Origin: JBEKCB01 sp052139675
GTDB taxonomy: Bacteria; Planctomycetota; Brocadiia; CAIUPP01
Direction of reading: 5' to 3'
Assembly: GCA_052139675.1 (NCBI GenBank)
Contig: JBKQWE010000064.1
Location: 6,692-70,691 of the forward strand
Length of the DNA stretch: 64,000 nucleotides
The notes beneath the pieces are model-generated. The model made no database searches and had not been told where the DNA came from. It was given only the letters and a program-made list of their open reading frames with translations. The position numbers were made by a program, and so were the translations under genes. Positions 51,000 to 59,573 of the stretch are shown here, in pieces (position 1 is the first letter of the stretch; each line of letters starts with the position of its first letter).

Positions 51000-51650
51000 T
51001 TACTTCTTCGGATAGCCGACGCCCTGGGCGAGGACAATCTTCTGGTCCGGGCGCAGTTTCATCGCCTGCGCGAGTTCATCCCTGTCTATCAATCCGCGCA
51101 CGCCCGTCGCGAGTCCCTCCGACGCGCAGAACAGGTAGACGTTCTGGCTGATGAAGCCCGTGTCCGCCGCCGAGTACATCATCTTGTCCGCGTCGGATAT
51201 GTCGCCCATCTTCGCGTAATCGGCGACGAAGACCAGGCTCACCGGTGCCTCCTTCACGAACGGCTGCTTGCCGGTCGCCGCCCGGATGTCCTTCTCCAGC
51301 ACGGGCTGCAGCGCGTTGGAGTTTGCGTCGTAAAGATAGAGGCCGCTGGATGTTGCGACGTAGACGTCAATCTCCTGCCAGTTCACGGTCGAAGGCGCGG
51401 TGCGCTTCCCGTCCGGGCGATTGACTCCGTCCGCCGCCCAGAGCAGGTTCGAGAGAAGCTGCTGCGAAAGCTTCTCCGGGCTGAAGCTGCGCGAGGTCTG
51501 CCGGTCCCTCAGCACTCGCATCAACGGCTTGCCGCCCTCCATCTGCGGCTTGGGAAGCGAAATCGGCTTGAGCGCCTCGCCCGCCGCCAGCGCCATGCCG
51601 CCCAGGAACAGCGCTACGCCCAACGCGCCAAGAATTCTCCTCGCGCTCAT
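51000..51650 (-). CDS. SagB-type nitroreductase-family protein
   Basis: 216 residues from ATG 51650 with GGAGG upstream. A signal peptide (RILGALGVALFLGGMALA) precedes the flavin-binding fold. It has MRVLRDRQTSRSFSPEKLSQQLLSNLLWAADGVNRPDGKRTAPSTVNWQEIDVYVA (the RxSxRxF/APSxxNxQ FMN region), DTGFISQNVYLFCASEGLATGVRGLID and a C-terminal VLAQGVGYPKK. Export of a flavoprotein of this kind is unusual but known for SagB-like proteins. It lies 11 bases downstream of the IleRS gene in the same direction. Confidence 0.85.
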   Translation of the reverse strand: MSARRILGALGVALFLGGMALAAGEALKPISLPKPQMEGGKPLMRVLRDRQTSRSFSPEKLSQQLLSNLLWAADGVNRPDGKRTAPSTVNWQEIDVYVATSSGLYLYDANSNALQPVLEKDIRAATGKQPFVKEAPVSLVFVADYAKMGDISDADKMMYSAADTGFISQNVYLFCASEGLATGVRGLIDRDELAQAMKLRPDQKIVLAQGVGYPKK

Positions 51651-51661
51651 GAGTGCCTCCT

Positions 51662-54600
51662 TCAACCGACTTTCTGAACCGTGAGCCGGATGTCGCGGCC
51701 GGAAAGGGTGATCTCCTTCGCCGATTCGCTGTGGCCCGGGAACAGATCGTTGCACAACGTCTCGCCGCGGATGTGCGGCCGGTTCTCCGCGATCGCCTGG
51801 AGCAGGACTTCATCGGCGGTCTCGTACGCGACGTTGACGTGGTCCATGAGGTCGAGGTCGAGTTCCTTACGGATCTGCTGGATGTGCCGGACGATGTCGC
51901 GCGAGAGGCCCTCGCGCTCGAGCTCCGGCGTGATGCGGATGTCGAGCGCGACGGCCAGCCCGCGCTCCTCCGAAACCGCGCAGCCGGCGGCTTCTTTCTT
52001 GACGACGACGATTTCCTCAGGGAGCAATTCCCATCCGCGGCCCTCGGATTCGAGCTTGAGCGGCGCGCCTTTGGCGACCGTCTGCGCGACGGCCGCCGGG
52101 CTCTCGCGCTCGAGCAGCTTGCGGATTGCGCCGGCGTCCTTGCCGTACTTCGGGCCGAGGAGTTTCATGTTCGGCTTGACCTCGTACGAGACGAGCGCGC
52201 CGAGGTCCCTGGCGATCGTCAGCTTCTTGATGTTGAGCTCGTCGAGGATGTGCGCCTCGAAGCGGCGGAGCGCCTTCGCCTGCGTCTCGTCGGCCGGAAG
52301 CACGATCATCTCGCTCAGCGGCAGGCGGACGCGCAACTGCCGCGCCTCGCGCAGCGCCAGCGCGGCGGAGACGATCTGCATGGCCGCGTCCATCTCGCGG
52401 CTGAGCGCCTCGTCATGGAGCGCCGGGTCCGGCTGCGGATAATCGCAGTGGTGGACGCTCTCCGGCGCGGCCGGGTCCACGTCGCGGACGAGCCGCTGGT
52501 AGAACCGCTCGGTGAGGAACGGGACGATCGGCGCGAGCGCCTTGCAGAGCGCCACGAGCGCCTCGTGCAGCGTCTGGTACGCGGCGAGCTTGTCGCGGTC
52601 GCTCGGGTCCTTCGGCCGCCAGAACCGCCGGCGCGAGCGTCGCACGTACCAGGTGCTCAGCGCGTCAATGAACTCCTCCGCCGCGCGCACCAGCGAGGGC
52701 GCGTCGTATTCCGCCAGCCGCTCGTTGGCCGTCGCCAGCAGTTCCTGGAGCCGCGAGAGGATCCAGCGGTCGAGGTCCTGCCGCTCGGCGACCGGGACTT
52801 TTGGCAGGGCCGGATCGAAATCGTCCGTCCGCGCGTAACTGACGAAGAAGCTCAGCGTATTCCACCAGGTGTTGAAGACCTTGCGCCGGACCTGGTCGGT
52901 GAGCGTGTAGCCGAAGTTCAGGTTGTTGCTCGGGTTCTGGCGGCAGAAGAGCCAGCGCATGGCGTCCACGCCCGCCTTTTCAGCCCCCTCGTCGAAGACG
53001 ATGGAATTGGGGCCGGACTTGCTCATCTCCTCGCCCTTTTCGTCGCGGACGAAGGCGTGGCCGAGGAGCGTGCGGAAGGGCGGCGTCTGCTCCATCATCG
53101 CGCTCATGGAGAGCAGGGCGTAGAACCAGTTGCGGAACTGGCCGGGGAAACACTCGAGCACGAGATCGGCCGGGATCCATTTCTTCCAGTATTCGCGGTC
53201 GCTGTTGTATCGCACGGTCGAGTAGGGCACGATGCCGGCGTCGAGCCACGGGTTGCCTACATCCGGGATGCGCGCGGCCTGGCCACCGCATTTTTCGCAC
53301 CGGATGCGGATAGCGTCCACCCAGGGCCGATGCGGCGAGTTGCCCTCGAACTGCTCCCAGCCGGCGACCGCGCGCGCCTTGAGTTCCTCCTTGCCGCCGA
53401 TGACGTCGAACCAGCCGCACTCGCACGAGAAGATCGGCAGCGCCAGGCCCCAGTAGCGCTTCTTGCTGATCATCCAGTCGTGCATGTTCGCCAGCCAGTC
53501 CAACTCCAGGTCCTTGCCGTAGTCGGGGATCCAGCGGATCTGGTGGACGATCTTCATGATCTCCTCGCGCCAGGACATGTTGATGTACCACTCGTCCACG
53601 GCGCGGAAGAGCAACTGCGTCTTGCAGCGCCAGCAGTGCGGGTAATCGTGCTCGTACATCTCGCGCTTGTAATAGACGTTGCGCCGGCGGAGCTCTTCGA
53701 GCACGTCGTTGGCGACCTCGCCGGCGAACCGGCCGGAGAGGAACCCGTAGCCTGGCACGTAAATGCCCGCCTCGTCAATCGGCGCCAGCACGGGCAGGTT
53801 CAGCTCCTTCGAGAGGTCGAAATCCTCCTTGCCGCACCCCGGCGCGATGTGCACGATGCCGGTTCCCTCAGTGGCGGTGACCTCCTTCCACGCGATCACG
53901 CGATGCGCGGCCTGGACCTCGGCCGGCCTGGGCAGGTCGTCGAACGGCCCTTCGTACTCCAGGCCGAGCAGGCGGCTGCCGGGGAGCTCTTCGAGGACCT
54001 CGAACGGCCCGTGCTCCTTCATCACGCGCACGAGTTCGCGCGCGAGATAATATATCTCGCCGCCCTGGCGGACCTTCACGTACGGCATCTCCGGGTGCAC
54101 CGCGCAGGCCACGTTGGCGGCGAGCGTCCACGGCGTGGTCGTCCACACCAGCAGGTGCTCGCCCGGCCGCCCGCGCAGGCGCAGCTTGATGTACACCGCC
54201 TGGTCGAGAATCCGCTTGTAGCCCTCGCGGCGCTCCTGCTCGGAAATGCCCGTGCCGCAGCGCGGGCACCAGGGCATCGCGTCGAGCCCCTTGTAGATCA
54301 GCTTGCGCTCGTGGCACTTCTTCAGGAACGCCCAGATCGTGTAATTGTTCTCGTCGGACATCGTGAAGTAACTGCGGCGCTGGCCCGGCGCCCTGGCCCA
54401 GTCCTCCTCGCGGTCCCAGTCCATCCAGTAGCCGAGCCGGATGGATTGCTCCGTCTGGATGCGCGCGAACTTATTCACGCGCTCCTTGCACTGGTTGATG
54501 AACTTCTCGAGGCCGTGCGCCTCGATATCGCGCTTGGTCTTGAAGCCCAGCTCCTTCTCGACCTCGACCTCGACCCAGAGTCCCTGGCAATCGAAGCCGT

Positions 54601-54847
54601 TCTGGTAGCGGAGCTCGCGGCCCTTCATCGCGTGGAAGCGCTGGTAGCAGTCCTTGAGCGAGCGGCCCCAGGCGTGGTGGACGCCCATCGGGTTGTTGGC
54701 CGTGATCGGGCCGTCGAGGAAGGACCACTTCGGCTTGCCCGCGTTCTTCGCGCGCAGCTTCTCGAACGCGTCCGTGTCCTTCCAGAACTGGAGGATTTCA
54801 TGTTCGGCGGCGACCGGATCGAAGTTCTTTTCGACAGGACGGAACAT
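51662..54847 (-). CDS. ileS: Isoleucyl-tRNA synthetase, type 2, with GVHH signature
   Basis: A 1061-residue class I synthetase. The first catalytic signature is PMGVHHAWG at residues 53-61: G-x-H-H in place of the usual H-x-G-H. The second signature is EEMSKSGPN (M608-S611). The editing domain has HLLVWTTTPWTLAANVACAV, and CWRCKTQLLFR and CEKCGGQA are zinc-like sites. The C-terminal anticodon domain and extension fit the eukaryote-like type 2 enzyme. The start is ATG 54847 with a weak AAGG site; an upstream extension of 25 residues overlaps the restriction-type gene gap and was rejected. It charges tRNA-Ile; the swapped motif predicts mupirocin hyper-resistance. Confidence 0.95.
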   Translation of the reverse strand: MFRPVEKNFDPVAAEHEILQFWKDTDAFEKLRAKNAGKPKWSFLDGPITANNPMGVHHAWGRSLKDCYQRFHAMKGRELRYQNGFDCQGLWVEVEVEKELGFKTKRDIEAHGLEKFINQCKERVNKFARIQTEQSIRLGYWMDWDREEDWARAPGQRRSYFTMSDENNYTIWAFLKKCHERKLIYKGLDAMPWCPRCGTGISEQERREGYKRILDQAVYIKLRLRGRPGEHLLVWTTTPWTLAANVACAVHPEMPYVKVRQGGEIYYLARELVRVMKEHGPFEVLEELPGSRLLGLEYEGPFDDLPRPAEVQAAHRVIAWKEVTATEGTGIVHIAPGCGKEDFDLSKELNLPVLAPIDEAGIYVPGYGFLSGRFAGEVANDVLEELRRRNVYYKREMYEHDYPHCWRCKTQLLFRAVDEWYINMSWREEIMKIVHQIRWIPDYGKDLELDWLANMHDWMISKKRYWGLALPIFSCECGWFDVIGGKEELKARAVAGWEQFEGNSPHRPWVDAIRIRCEKCGGQAARIPDVGNPWLDAGIVPYSTVRYNSDREYWKKWIPADLVLECFPGQFRNWFYALLSMSAMMEQTPPFRTLLGHAFVRDEKGEEMSKSGPNSIVFDEGAEKAGVDAMRWLFCRQNPSNNLNFGYTLTDQVRRKVFNTWWNTLSFFVSYARTDDFDPALPKVPVAERQDLDRWILSRLQELLATANERLAEYDAPSLVRAAEEFIDALSTWYVRRSRRRFWRPKDPSDRDKLAAYQTLHEALVALCKALAPIVPFLTERFYQRLVRDVDPAAPESVHHCDYPQPDPALHDEALSREMDAAMQIVSAALALREARQLRVRLPLSEMIVLPADETQAKALRRFEAHILDELNIKKLTIARDLGALVSYEVKPNMKLLGPKYGKDAGAIRKLLERESPAAVAQTVAKGAPLKLESEGRGWELLPEEIVVVKKEAAGCAVSEERGLAVALDIRITPELEREGLSRDIVRHIQQIRKELDLDLMDHVNVAYETADEVLLQAIAENRPHIRGETLCNDLFPGHSESAKEITLSGRDIRLTVQKVG

Positions 54848-54918
54848 TTCGGACCCTTGAGATAAAGCCGGCGCAGACGCGGCCGAATATAGGAATTTAG
54901 CGGTTAGCAGGAGAAGAT

Positions 54919-55911
54919 TCAAGCGCCCCGCGCGCTGAACCTCAAGCCAGGAGCGAGAGTTGCCGGCTGCGCGGCGTCGCTGAGAATTGATACGGCTTCC
55001 TGGCCCAGCGACAACGAGCCGCCGACGAACTTCACGTACGGAAGAATATGCCCGTTCTTATCTTCGATGAAATTGGCGCGCAGTTCCGGCGCTTCCATTG
55101 AACTTGCCAGCGGATAAGCATACTGGCGGTAAATCTCGTAAATGACCTTTTTCGCCGTCGCGCCGCTCGGCGCCTGAAAAACTTCTTCGGTCGGACCAAT
55201 AAGACCGCGATCAATCAATCTCTGTGCCTCCGCCAAAGGCAGGCCGAAGGCGGTATCGAAAAAGACGTGCCAGAGGTGAACCCCCACGCGAGACTTTTTC
55301 TGCCATGTCCAGAGCCGCAGCCGGTCCTCCTCTTCAAGGATCAACGTCGGAAGAACGGCGTTCTTCCTGAGGCCCGGTTTGCCGCCAAGCCTTTTCATCG
55401 GCTTTAGCTTTGCGTCATAGTCGGGCATATCGCCGGTGATCGAAAGGCTGTTTCCGCATTCGACGGCCAGGATTGCCCGCGACAGAAGCAGACGCATGTC
55501 AGCATGCCTCTCCGGCGTGAACGGAAGCTCAATCTCGCCTCCGATGCGTTCTACAGCGTCGCTGACTGCCTCCCGATCAAGCTCCCGGAAGATAAGAAGG
55601 TCCGGCCGATTCACGCCGGCCGGCGCGGAATTCTCGAGCCTCTCAAAATATAACTCGAACGCCCCGAAATCTTCGTCCGGCGCAACGCTGCGCGGCCCAT
55701 AAGGCAGTGCGAAATAGCCGCCCGTTTCGTTAACCGCGCTGACCAAACGCTCCTTGCTCCAAACGCCCAGCGACCAGCGCATGAGAAAATCACTGCCCCG
55801 AATTCGCCGGCGATTGAGCTTGAAGTCGCTGCACAGCACGGGTACGTGCCCGTGCAGGAGAATCTGAATTTCCTCGGCTGGCACGCTGAGGGCGCGATCA
55901 AAAAGCGTCAT
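54919..55911 (-). CDS. Putative PD-(D/E)XK nuclease, type II restriction-like
   Basis: A 330-residue soluble protein. NRPDLLIFRELD (a conserved D) followed about 60 residues later by ILAVECGNSLS could be the PD...ExK/ExN core of a restriction nuclease. RKNAVLPTLILEEEDRLRLWTWQ and VHLWHVFFDTAFGLPLAEA resemble the C-terminal part of AccI-like type II enzymes as I remember them. The usual lysine of the catalytic core is not evident (E-C-G-N). No methyltransferase gene is adjacent, so if active it is an orphan or part of a split system. The gene is co-oriented with ileS. Confidence 0.5.
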   Translation of the reverse strand: MTLFDRALSVPAEEIQILLHGHVPVLCSDFKLNRRRIRGSDFLMRWSLGVWSKERLVSAVNETGGYFALPYGPRSVAPDEDFGAFELYFERLENSAPAGVNRPDLLIFRELDREAVSDAVERIGGEIELPFTPERHADMRLLLSRAILAVECGNSLSITGDMPDYDAKLKPMKRLGGKPGLRKNAVLPTLILEEEDRLRLWTWQKKSRVGVHLWHVFFDTAFGLPLAEAQRLIDRGLIGPTEEVFQAPSGATAKKVIYEIYRQYAYPLASSMEAPELRANFIEDKNGHILPYVKFVGGSLSLGQEAVSILSDAAQPATLAPGLRFSARGA

Positions 55912-56088
55912 CTGATTCTCCTGCTGTGAAGGAAGGCCTCTTGCGTGTCATCCGTCAGCTCTCGTTTTGAACGACATGCCGCGGCCGGCGCGGCGAGCGA
56001 AAGAGAATGTATCCTCTGCGGGGGAAAGTTGCAAGGAGGGTCGCATTCGGCGCGTCGGCAATCGGCCGCGCGGCGGATCTGAACCGGC

Positions 56089-57375
56089 TCACGCCGCTCC
56101 CGGAGCGCGCGACAGGTCGCGGCCTTTCAGCACGAACCAGGTCGTGCCGATGACGCCGAAGGCGAAGGCGGCGAGCAGGTTGACTCGCGGGCCGATCAGC
56201 CAGAGCAGCGACCCGCCGAAGGCCGCGACCGACACGAAGACGTCGCGGATCAGGTAGTACAGCCCGAACATGGCCGCCTTCCGGTCCTCCGGGGCCAGGT
56301 CCATGATGAGCGCCTTGCGCGACGGCTCGCCGAACTCCTTCAGGCCGCGCAGGACGAAGACCGGCGCCAGCGCCCAAAGCGACTGCGCGAACATGAGCAT
56401 CAGCGGGAAGAGCGTGAAGAAGCCGAAGGTGACCGCCACGAACGGCTTCTTCCCGAACCGGTCGGCCATGTGCGCCACCGGGATGTAGCAGAGCACCGCG
56501 GTGACCTGCTCGACGGCCGAGAGCCAGCCGAAAGTGAAATCCGTGACCGGCCGCAGGATCTGCACGGTGCACCAGATGATGACAAAGCAATCGGGGATGC
56601 GCTCGCAGAAGCGGATGAGGATGTCGGAGATGAGCAGGTTCCGCAGTTCCGGGCTCATCTCGCGCCAGAGCCTGAACGGATTTTTCTCCGCCTTCGGCCG
56701 AGGCGGATCGCCGGGGCGGCGCCGGTCGTCCTCGATGAAGCGCTGCTGCACGGCCATCCCCAGGAGCGCCAGCACGATCGCCGCCATGAACGCCGCGCGC
56801 ACGCCGCGGTCTATGCCCCAGAGCGCAATGAACGTCCCGCCGATGACCGGCCCGAGCGCCTTGGGCACTCGCCGGATCAGCGCGGTCATCGAAACGCCCA
56901 TCGCGCGTTTGTTCTTCGGCACTACCTTCGCCACGATCTCCATCGTCGCCGGCAGCGAAATGGCCGACCAGGAGATGAAGAACGCCGCCCCGACCAGCAC
57001 CGCCCACCAGGTGTGAATGACGAGGATGACGACGTATCCCAACATGGAGAGCAAGTTGAAAATCAGCAGGGCGCGCTTCGTGCCCAGCCGGTCGCTGAGG
57101 TAACCGCCGGGGAACGAGTAGAGCGCCGAGAGCAGGTCGTCCATGCCCGCGAGCAAGCCGATGGCGAGAATGCTCGTCGCCGTGAGCACTTTGCCGGCGG
57201 CGCCGCCCGACAACGCCTCGATGTACCGCGGGAGGAAACGCTCGCCGATCTGCTCGCCCATTCCGACGAGGATGACCATGCCCAGCATGCCGGCCATGCT
57301 GCGTTTCAGGCCGAGGAACTCCGCGGCCCGCCGCCACGTGGATAGCAGATGGGACATAGGTTCGGTTCGCCCCAT
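56089..57375 (-). CDS. MFS transporter
   Basis: 428 residues with 12 membrane segments. Motif A-like GGYLSDRLGTKRALLI (G-x3-D-R-x-G-x-K/R) lies between segments 2 and 3, the cytosolic loop has RRRPGDPPRPKAEKNPF, and the second-half motif VAHMADRFGKKPFVAVT is its counterpart. The start is ATG 57375 with GGGGG upstream; ATG 57357 has no ribosome site. The substrate is unknown. Confidence 0.9.
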   Translation of the reverse strand: MGRTEPMSHLLSTWRRAAEFLGLKRSMAGMLGMVILVGMGEQIGERFLPRYIEALSGGAAGKVLTATSILAIGLLAGMDDLLSALYSFPGGYLSDRLGTKRALLIFNLLSMLGYVVILVIHTWWAVLVGAAFFISWSAISLPATMEIVAKVVPKNKRAMGVSMTALIRRVPKALGPVIGGTFIALWGIDRGVRAAFMAAIVLALLGMAVQQRFIEDDRRRPGDPPRPKAEKNPFRLWREMSPELRNLLISDILIRFCERIPDCFVIIWCTVQILRPVTDFTFGWLSAVEQVTAVLCYIPVAHMADRFGKKPFVAVTFGFFTLFPLMLMFAQSLWALAPVFVLRGLKEFGEPSRKALIMDLAPEDRKAAMFGLYYLIRDVFVSVAAFGGSLLWLIGPRVNLLAAFAFGVIGTTWFVLKGRDLSRAPGAA

Positions 57376-57403
57376 TTTCCCCCGTCGAACCGGATCGCGG
57401 CGC

Positions 57404-57622
57404 CTACCGCGCGCGGTCTCGCGCCGTCGAGAGCAGGCTGATGACGACGACCAGGACGACGCCGAGTCCGGCGACCGGAGGGATCAGGCCGGGGCGGATG
57501 ATCTGCGAGTGCGCCAGCCACGCCCCGCACCCGAGCACGATGACGACGCCCGCGGCGATCTGCCAGCAGTCGCCGATGACGAAGTCGTACCAGAACCGCA
57601 GGAAGCCGAGCAGATATCTCAT
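57404..57622 (-). CDS. Small two-membrane-segment protein partnered with COG4280
   Basis: 72 residues with two hydrophobic segments (WQIAAGVVIVLGCGAWLA and LIPPVAGLGVVLVVVISLL). The N-terminal amphipathic part is MRYLLGFLRFWYDFVIGD. The ATG at 57622 overlaps the COG4280 stop (ATGA), so the two are probably made together and may form a complex. The family is not recognised. Confidence 0.75.
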   Translation of the reverse strand: MRYLLGFLRFWYDFVIGDCWQIAAGVVIVLGCGAWLAHSQIIRPGLIPPVAGLGVVLVVVISLLSTARDRAR

Positions 57623-58434
57623 TTCGCCGCTCCCGTGGCGGCCGGCGCCGGGGCCTCGGCCGGATTGAGGCGGCGGAGCGCGCGGACGAACAGGGACGAT
57701 ACGATGATCCAGGACGCCAGCACGCCCAGCAGGGCCCATTCGCCGCCCGGCCACTCGAGGCTTCCGCGGTCGGCCGTGAAGTAGCCCAGGCCCTCCGTGG
57801 ACCAGAACGTTCCAAAGGTGCACAACAGCATGGCTACGCCGAACTTGAGCAGGTTCTCCGGCACGGCGGACAGCGGCTTGTGGACCATGATGCCCGCGAT
57901 CAACACCACCACGAACGCGGCCAGCGCGGCCATGGAGGCGATGAACATGCTGTTGGGATTCCGCAGGCTCGCGCTCAGGCCGAACGTGATCACGATGAAC
58001 ACCACCTCGAGCCCTTCCAGGAAGACTCCCTTGAAGGAGACGACGAACGCGAACCAGTCGAGGCCGCCGCGCATCAGGTGGCTCGCCTGCCGCGCTTCCT
58101 CCTGTTCCCGCCGGTAGATGCTCGCCTCGTCATGCTTCGCCTTCAGGCCGCTCTCGCGCAGGATGGCCTTGCGCAGCCACTGCAAGCCGAAGACCAGCAG
58201 AAGCGCGCCGATGATCAACTGGAGCAGCGATGGTGAAATGGTGTTGCGCAGGCCGACCCCGGCGACCGCCACCAGCAGGCTCAGCGCCAGCATGGCCAGA
58301 ATCGAGCCGACGATGGTGGACTTCCAGCTTCGCGTCATCCCGACGGCGAGCACGATGGTGAACGCCTCCACGCACTCGACCGAGGAAGCGACGAACACCG
58401 CCGTCGCCAGGGCGACAGTATCCGGGTTCAGCAT
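57619..58434 (-). CDS. COG4280-like integral membrane protein, possible metal transporter
   Basis: 271 residues from ATG 58434, with AGGA about ten bases upstream; an ATG at 58494 would add 20 residues. Six to seven membrane segments form two similar halves. Each half starts with an acidic motif, SSVECVEAFTIVLAVG and VFLEGLEVVFIVITFG, reminiscent of the REGLE motif of FTR1 iron permeases and the E-x-G-D motif of UPF0016 cation exchangers. Metal-ion transport is inferred only from this resemblance. It is coupled to the small two-span protein. Confidence 0.7.
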   Translation of the reverse strand: MLNPDTVALATAVFVASSVECVEAFTIVLAVGMTRSWKSTIVGSILAMLALSLLVAVAGVGLRNTISPSLLQLIIGALLLVFGLQWLRKAILRESGLKAKHDEASIYRREQEEARQASHLMRGGLDWFAFVVSFKGVFLEGLEVVFIVITFGLSASLRNPNSMFIASMAALAAFVVVLIAGIMVHKPLSAVPENLLKFGVAMLLCTFGTFWSTEGLGYFTADRGSLEWPGGEWALLGVLASWIIVSSLFVRALRRLNPAEAPAPAATGAAK

Positions 58435-58574
58435 CAATGCGGTTCCTGCAAAAGGCTGAGCGCCATTTCGGAGTCTTGCGGACGTATCGGCCATCCCCAG
58501 GAAAGGGCGCGCCGACGGAGGGCTTCGGGCCTTCGCAGCCGTAGGTTATACCGCCCGATTGCCGCTGTCAAGCA

Positions 58575-58597
58575 AGCCCGGCCGGCGAAGCCGGGCT
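58575..58597. repeat. GC-rich REP-like hairpin
   Basis: AGCCCGGC (58575-58582) and GCCGGGCT (58590-58597) are perfect complements around a 7-base loop. The hairpin overlaps the stop codon of the CNNM-like gene and lies between it and the COG4280 gene. No T-tract is present, so it is a REP-like hairpin rather than a clear terminator. Confidence 0.7.
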
Positions 58598-59573
58598 AGA
58601 ACGAGCCGAGGGTGCTGAAGACGCCCTGCAGCAGGTCGTCCACCGTGATGACGCCGACGGCGCGGCCTTGCGGGCCTGCGACGACGGCCATGCTTTGGGC
58701 GCTTTCCTGCAGGCGGCGGAAGGCCTCGTCCACGCCGGTCTCCGCGTTGAGCAACAGCGGCGGTCGAAGCAGCTTGCGGATGTCGCCGCCTTCATCCCCG
58801 CAGAGGTAATCGAGGACCCGCAGACTCCCGACGACGTTCGACCGGTCGCCCTCGTAGACCGGCAGCCGCGCGTGAGTCGAGCGCGCGATCTCCCGCCGCG
58901 CCTCCTGCGGGTCCGCATCCACCGGGACCATCTGCACGTGCGACAGCGGCGTCATGATCTCCCGCAACGGCCGGCCCCGCAATTGCAGAATGTTTCGGAC
59001 GATCACGTCCTGCTGCGGCGTGATCACGCCTTCCTGCGTGCCCGCCGAAAGCAGCGTGCCGAGGTACTGCGCCGTGACGACTGTCTTGCGCGGCTCGGCC
59101 CGGCCTCCGAGCAGCCGCCGCCAGAACGCCACCAGCCCGAGCAGCAGCGTGACTACCGGCCAGAGCACCTTGTTCGTCAGCCAGAGCAGCGGGCTCGACC
59201 AGCGCATCAGCGGGTCCGCGAGCACCTGGGCCACGCTCTTGGGAATCACCTCGCCGAGGATCAGCATCACCGGCGCCAGCGTCACCGTGCTGACGAGTTC
59301 CACCACCAGTTCGCGCCGCCCCTGCAAGCAATGGGCGACCAGCGCCGTGAAGAACACCGTGCCGCAGTACACCGCCGTGTTGTGCGCCGTCAGCGTCATG
59401 CAGACGTACCGCTCCATGTCCGCGACCACGCTTTCGGTCAGCGCTGCCGTGCGCCGCCCGCGCTTCGCCTCGCCGTGAAGCCGGATTCGGTTGAGGCGAT
59501 ACGCGCCCGTCTCCGCGGCGGCGTAAAATGCCGCCACGACGACGGACAGGGCGATCCACAGGACGGTCATCAT
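58596..59573 (-). CDS. CNNM/CorC-type membrane protein with CBS pair (second copy)
   Basis: 325 residues. The DUF21/CNNM membrane domain (VVVAAFYAAAETGAYRLNRIRL; HNTAVYCGTVFFTALVA; LILGEVIPKSVAQVLADPL) is followed by two CBS motifs (REIMTPLSHVQMVPVDADPQEARREIARSTHARLPVYEGDRSNVVG and SMAVVAGPQGRAVGVITVDDLLQGVF). It lacks the C-terminal CorC_HlyC domain present in the upstream paralogue, so it is the shorter, possibly regulatory half of a pair. The ATG overlaps the paralogue's stop by four bases. Confidence 0.88.
   Translation of the reverse strand: MMTVLWIALSVVVAAFYAAAETGAYRLNRIRLHGEAKRGRRTAALTESVVADMERYVCMTLTAHNTAVYCGTVFFTALVAHCLQGRRELVVELVSTVTLAPVMLILGEVIPKSVAQVLADPLMRWSSPLLWLTNKVLWPVVTLLLGLVAFWRRLLGGRAEPRKTVVTAQYLGTLLSAGTQEGVITPQQDVIVRNILQLRGRPLREIMTPLSHVQMVPVDADPQEARREIARSTHARLPVYEGDRSNVVGSLRVLDYLCGDEGGDIRKLLRPPLLLNAETGVDEAFRRLQESAQSMAVVAGPQGRAVGVITVDDLLQGVFSTLGSF

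Noticed and set aside
51653..54865. 1070-codon open frame antisense to ileS
   Set aside because: It is the GC-driven mirror of a recognisable synthetase gene; its translation is R/L/A/E-rich with no family motif.
58575..58597. Rho-independent terminator for the CNNM pair
   Set aside because: The hairpin is perfect but lacks a following T-tract on the minus strand, so it is listed only as a repeat.
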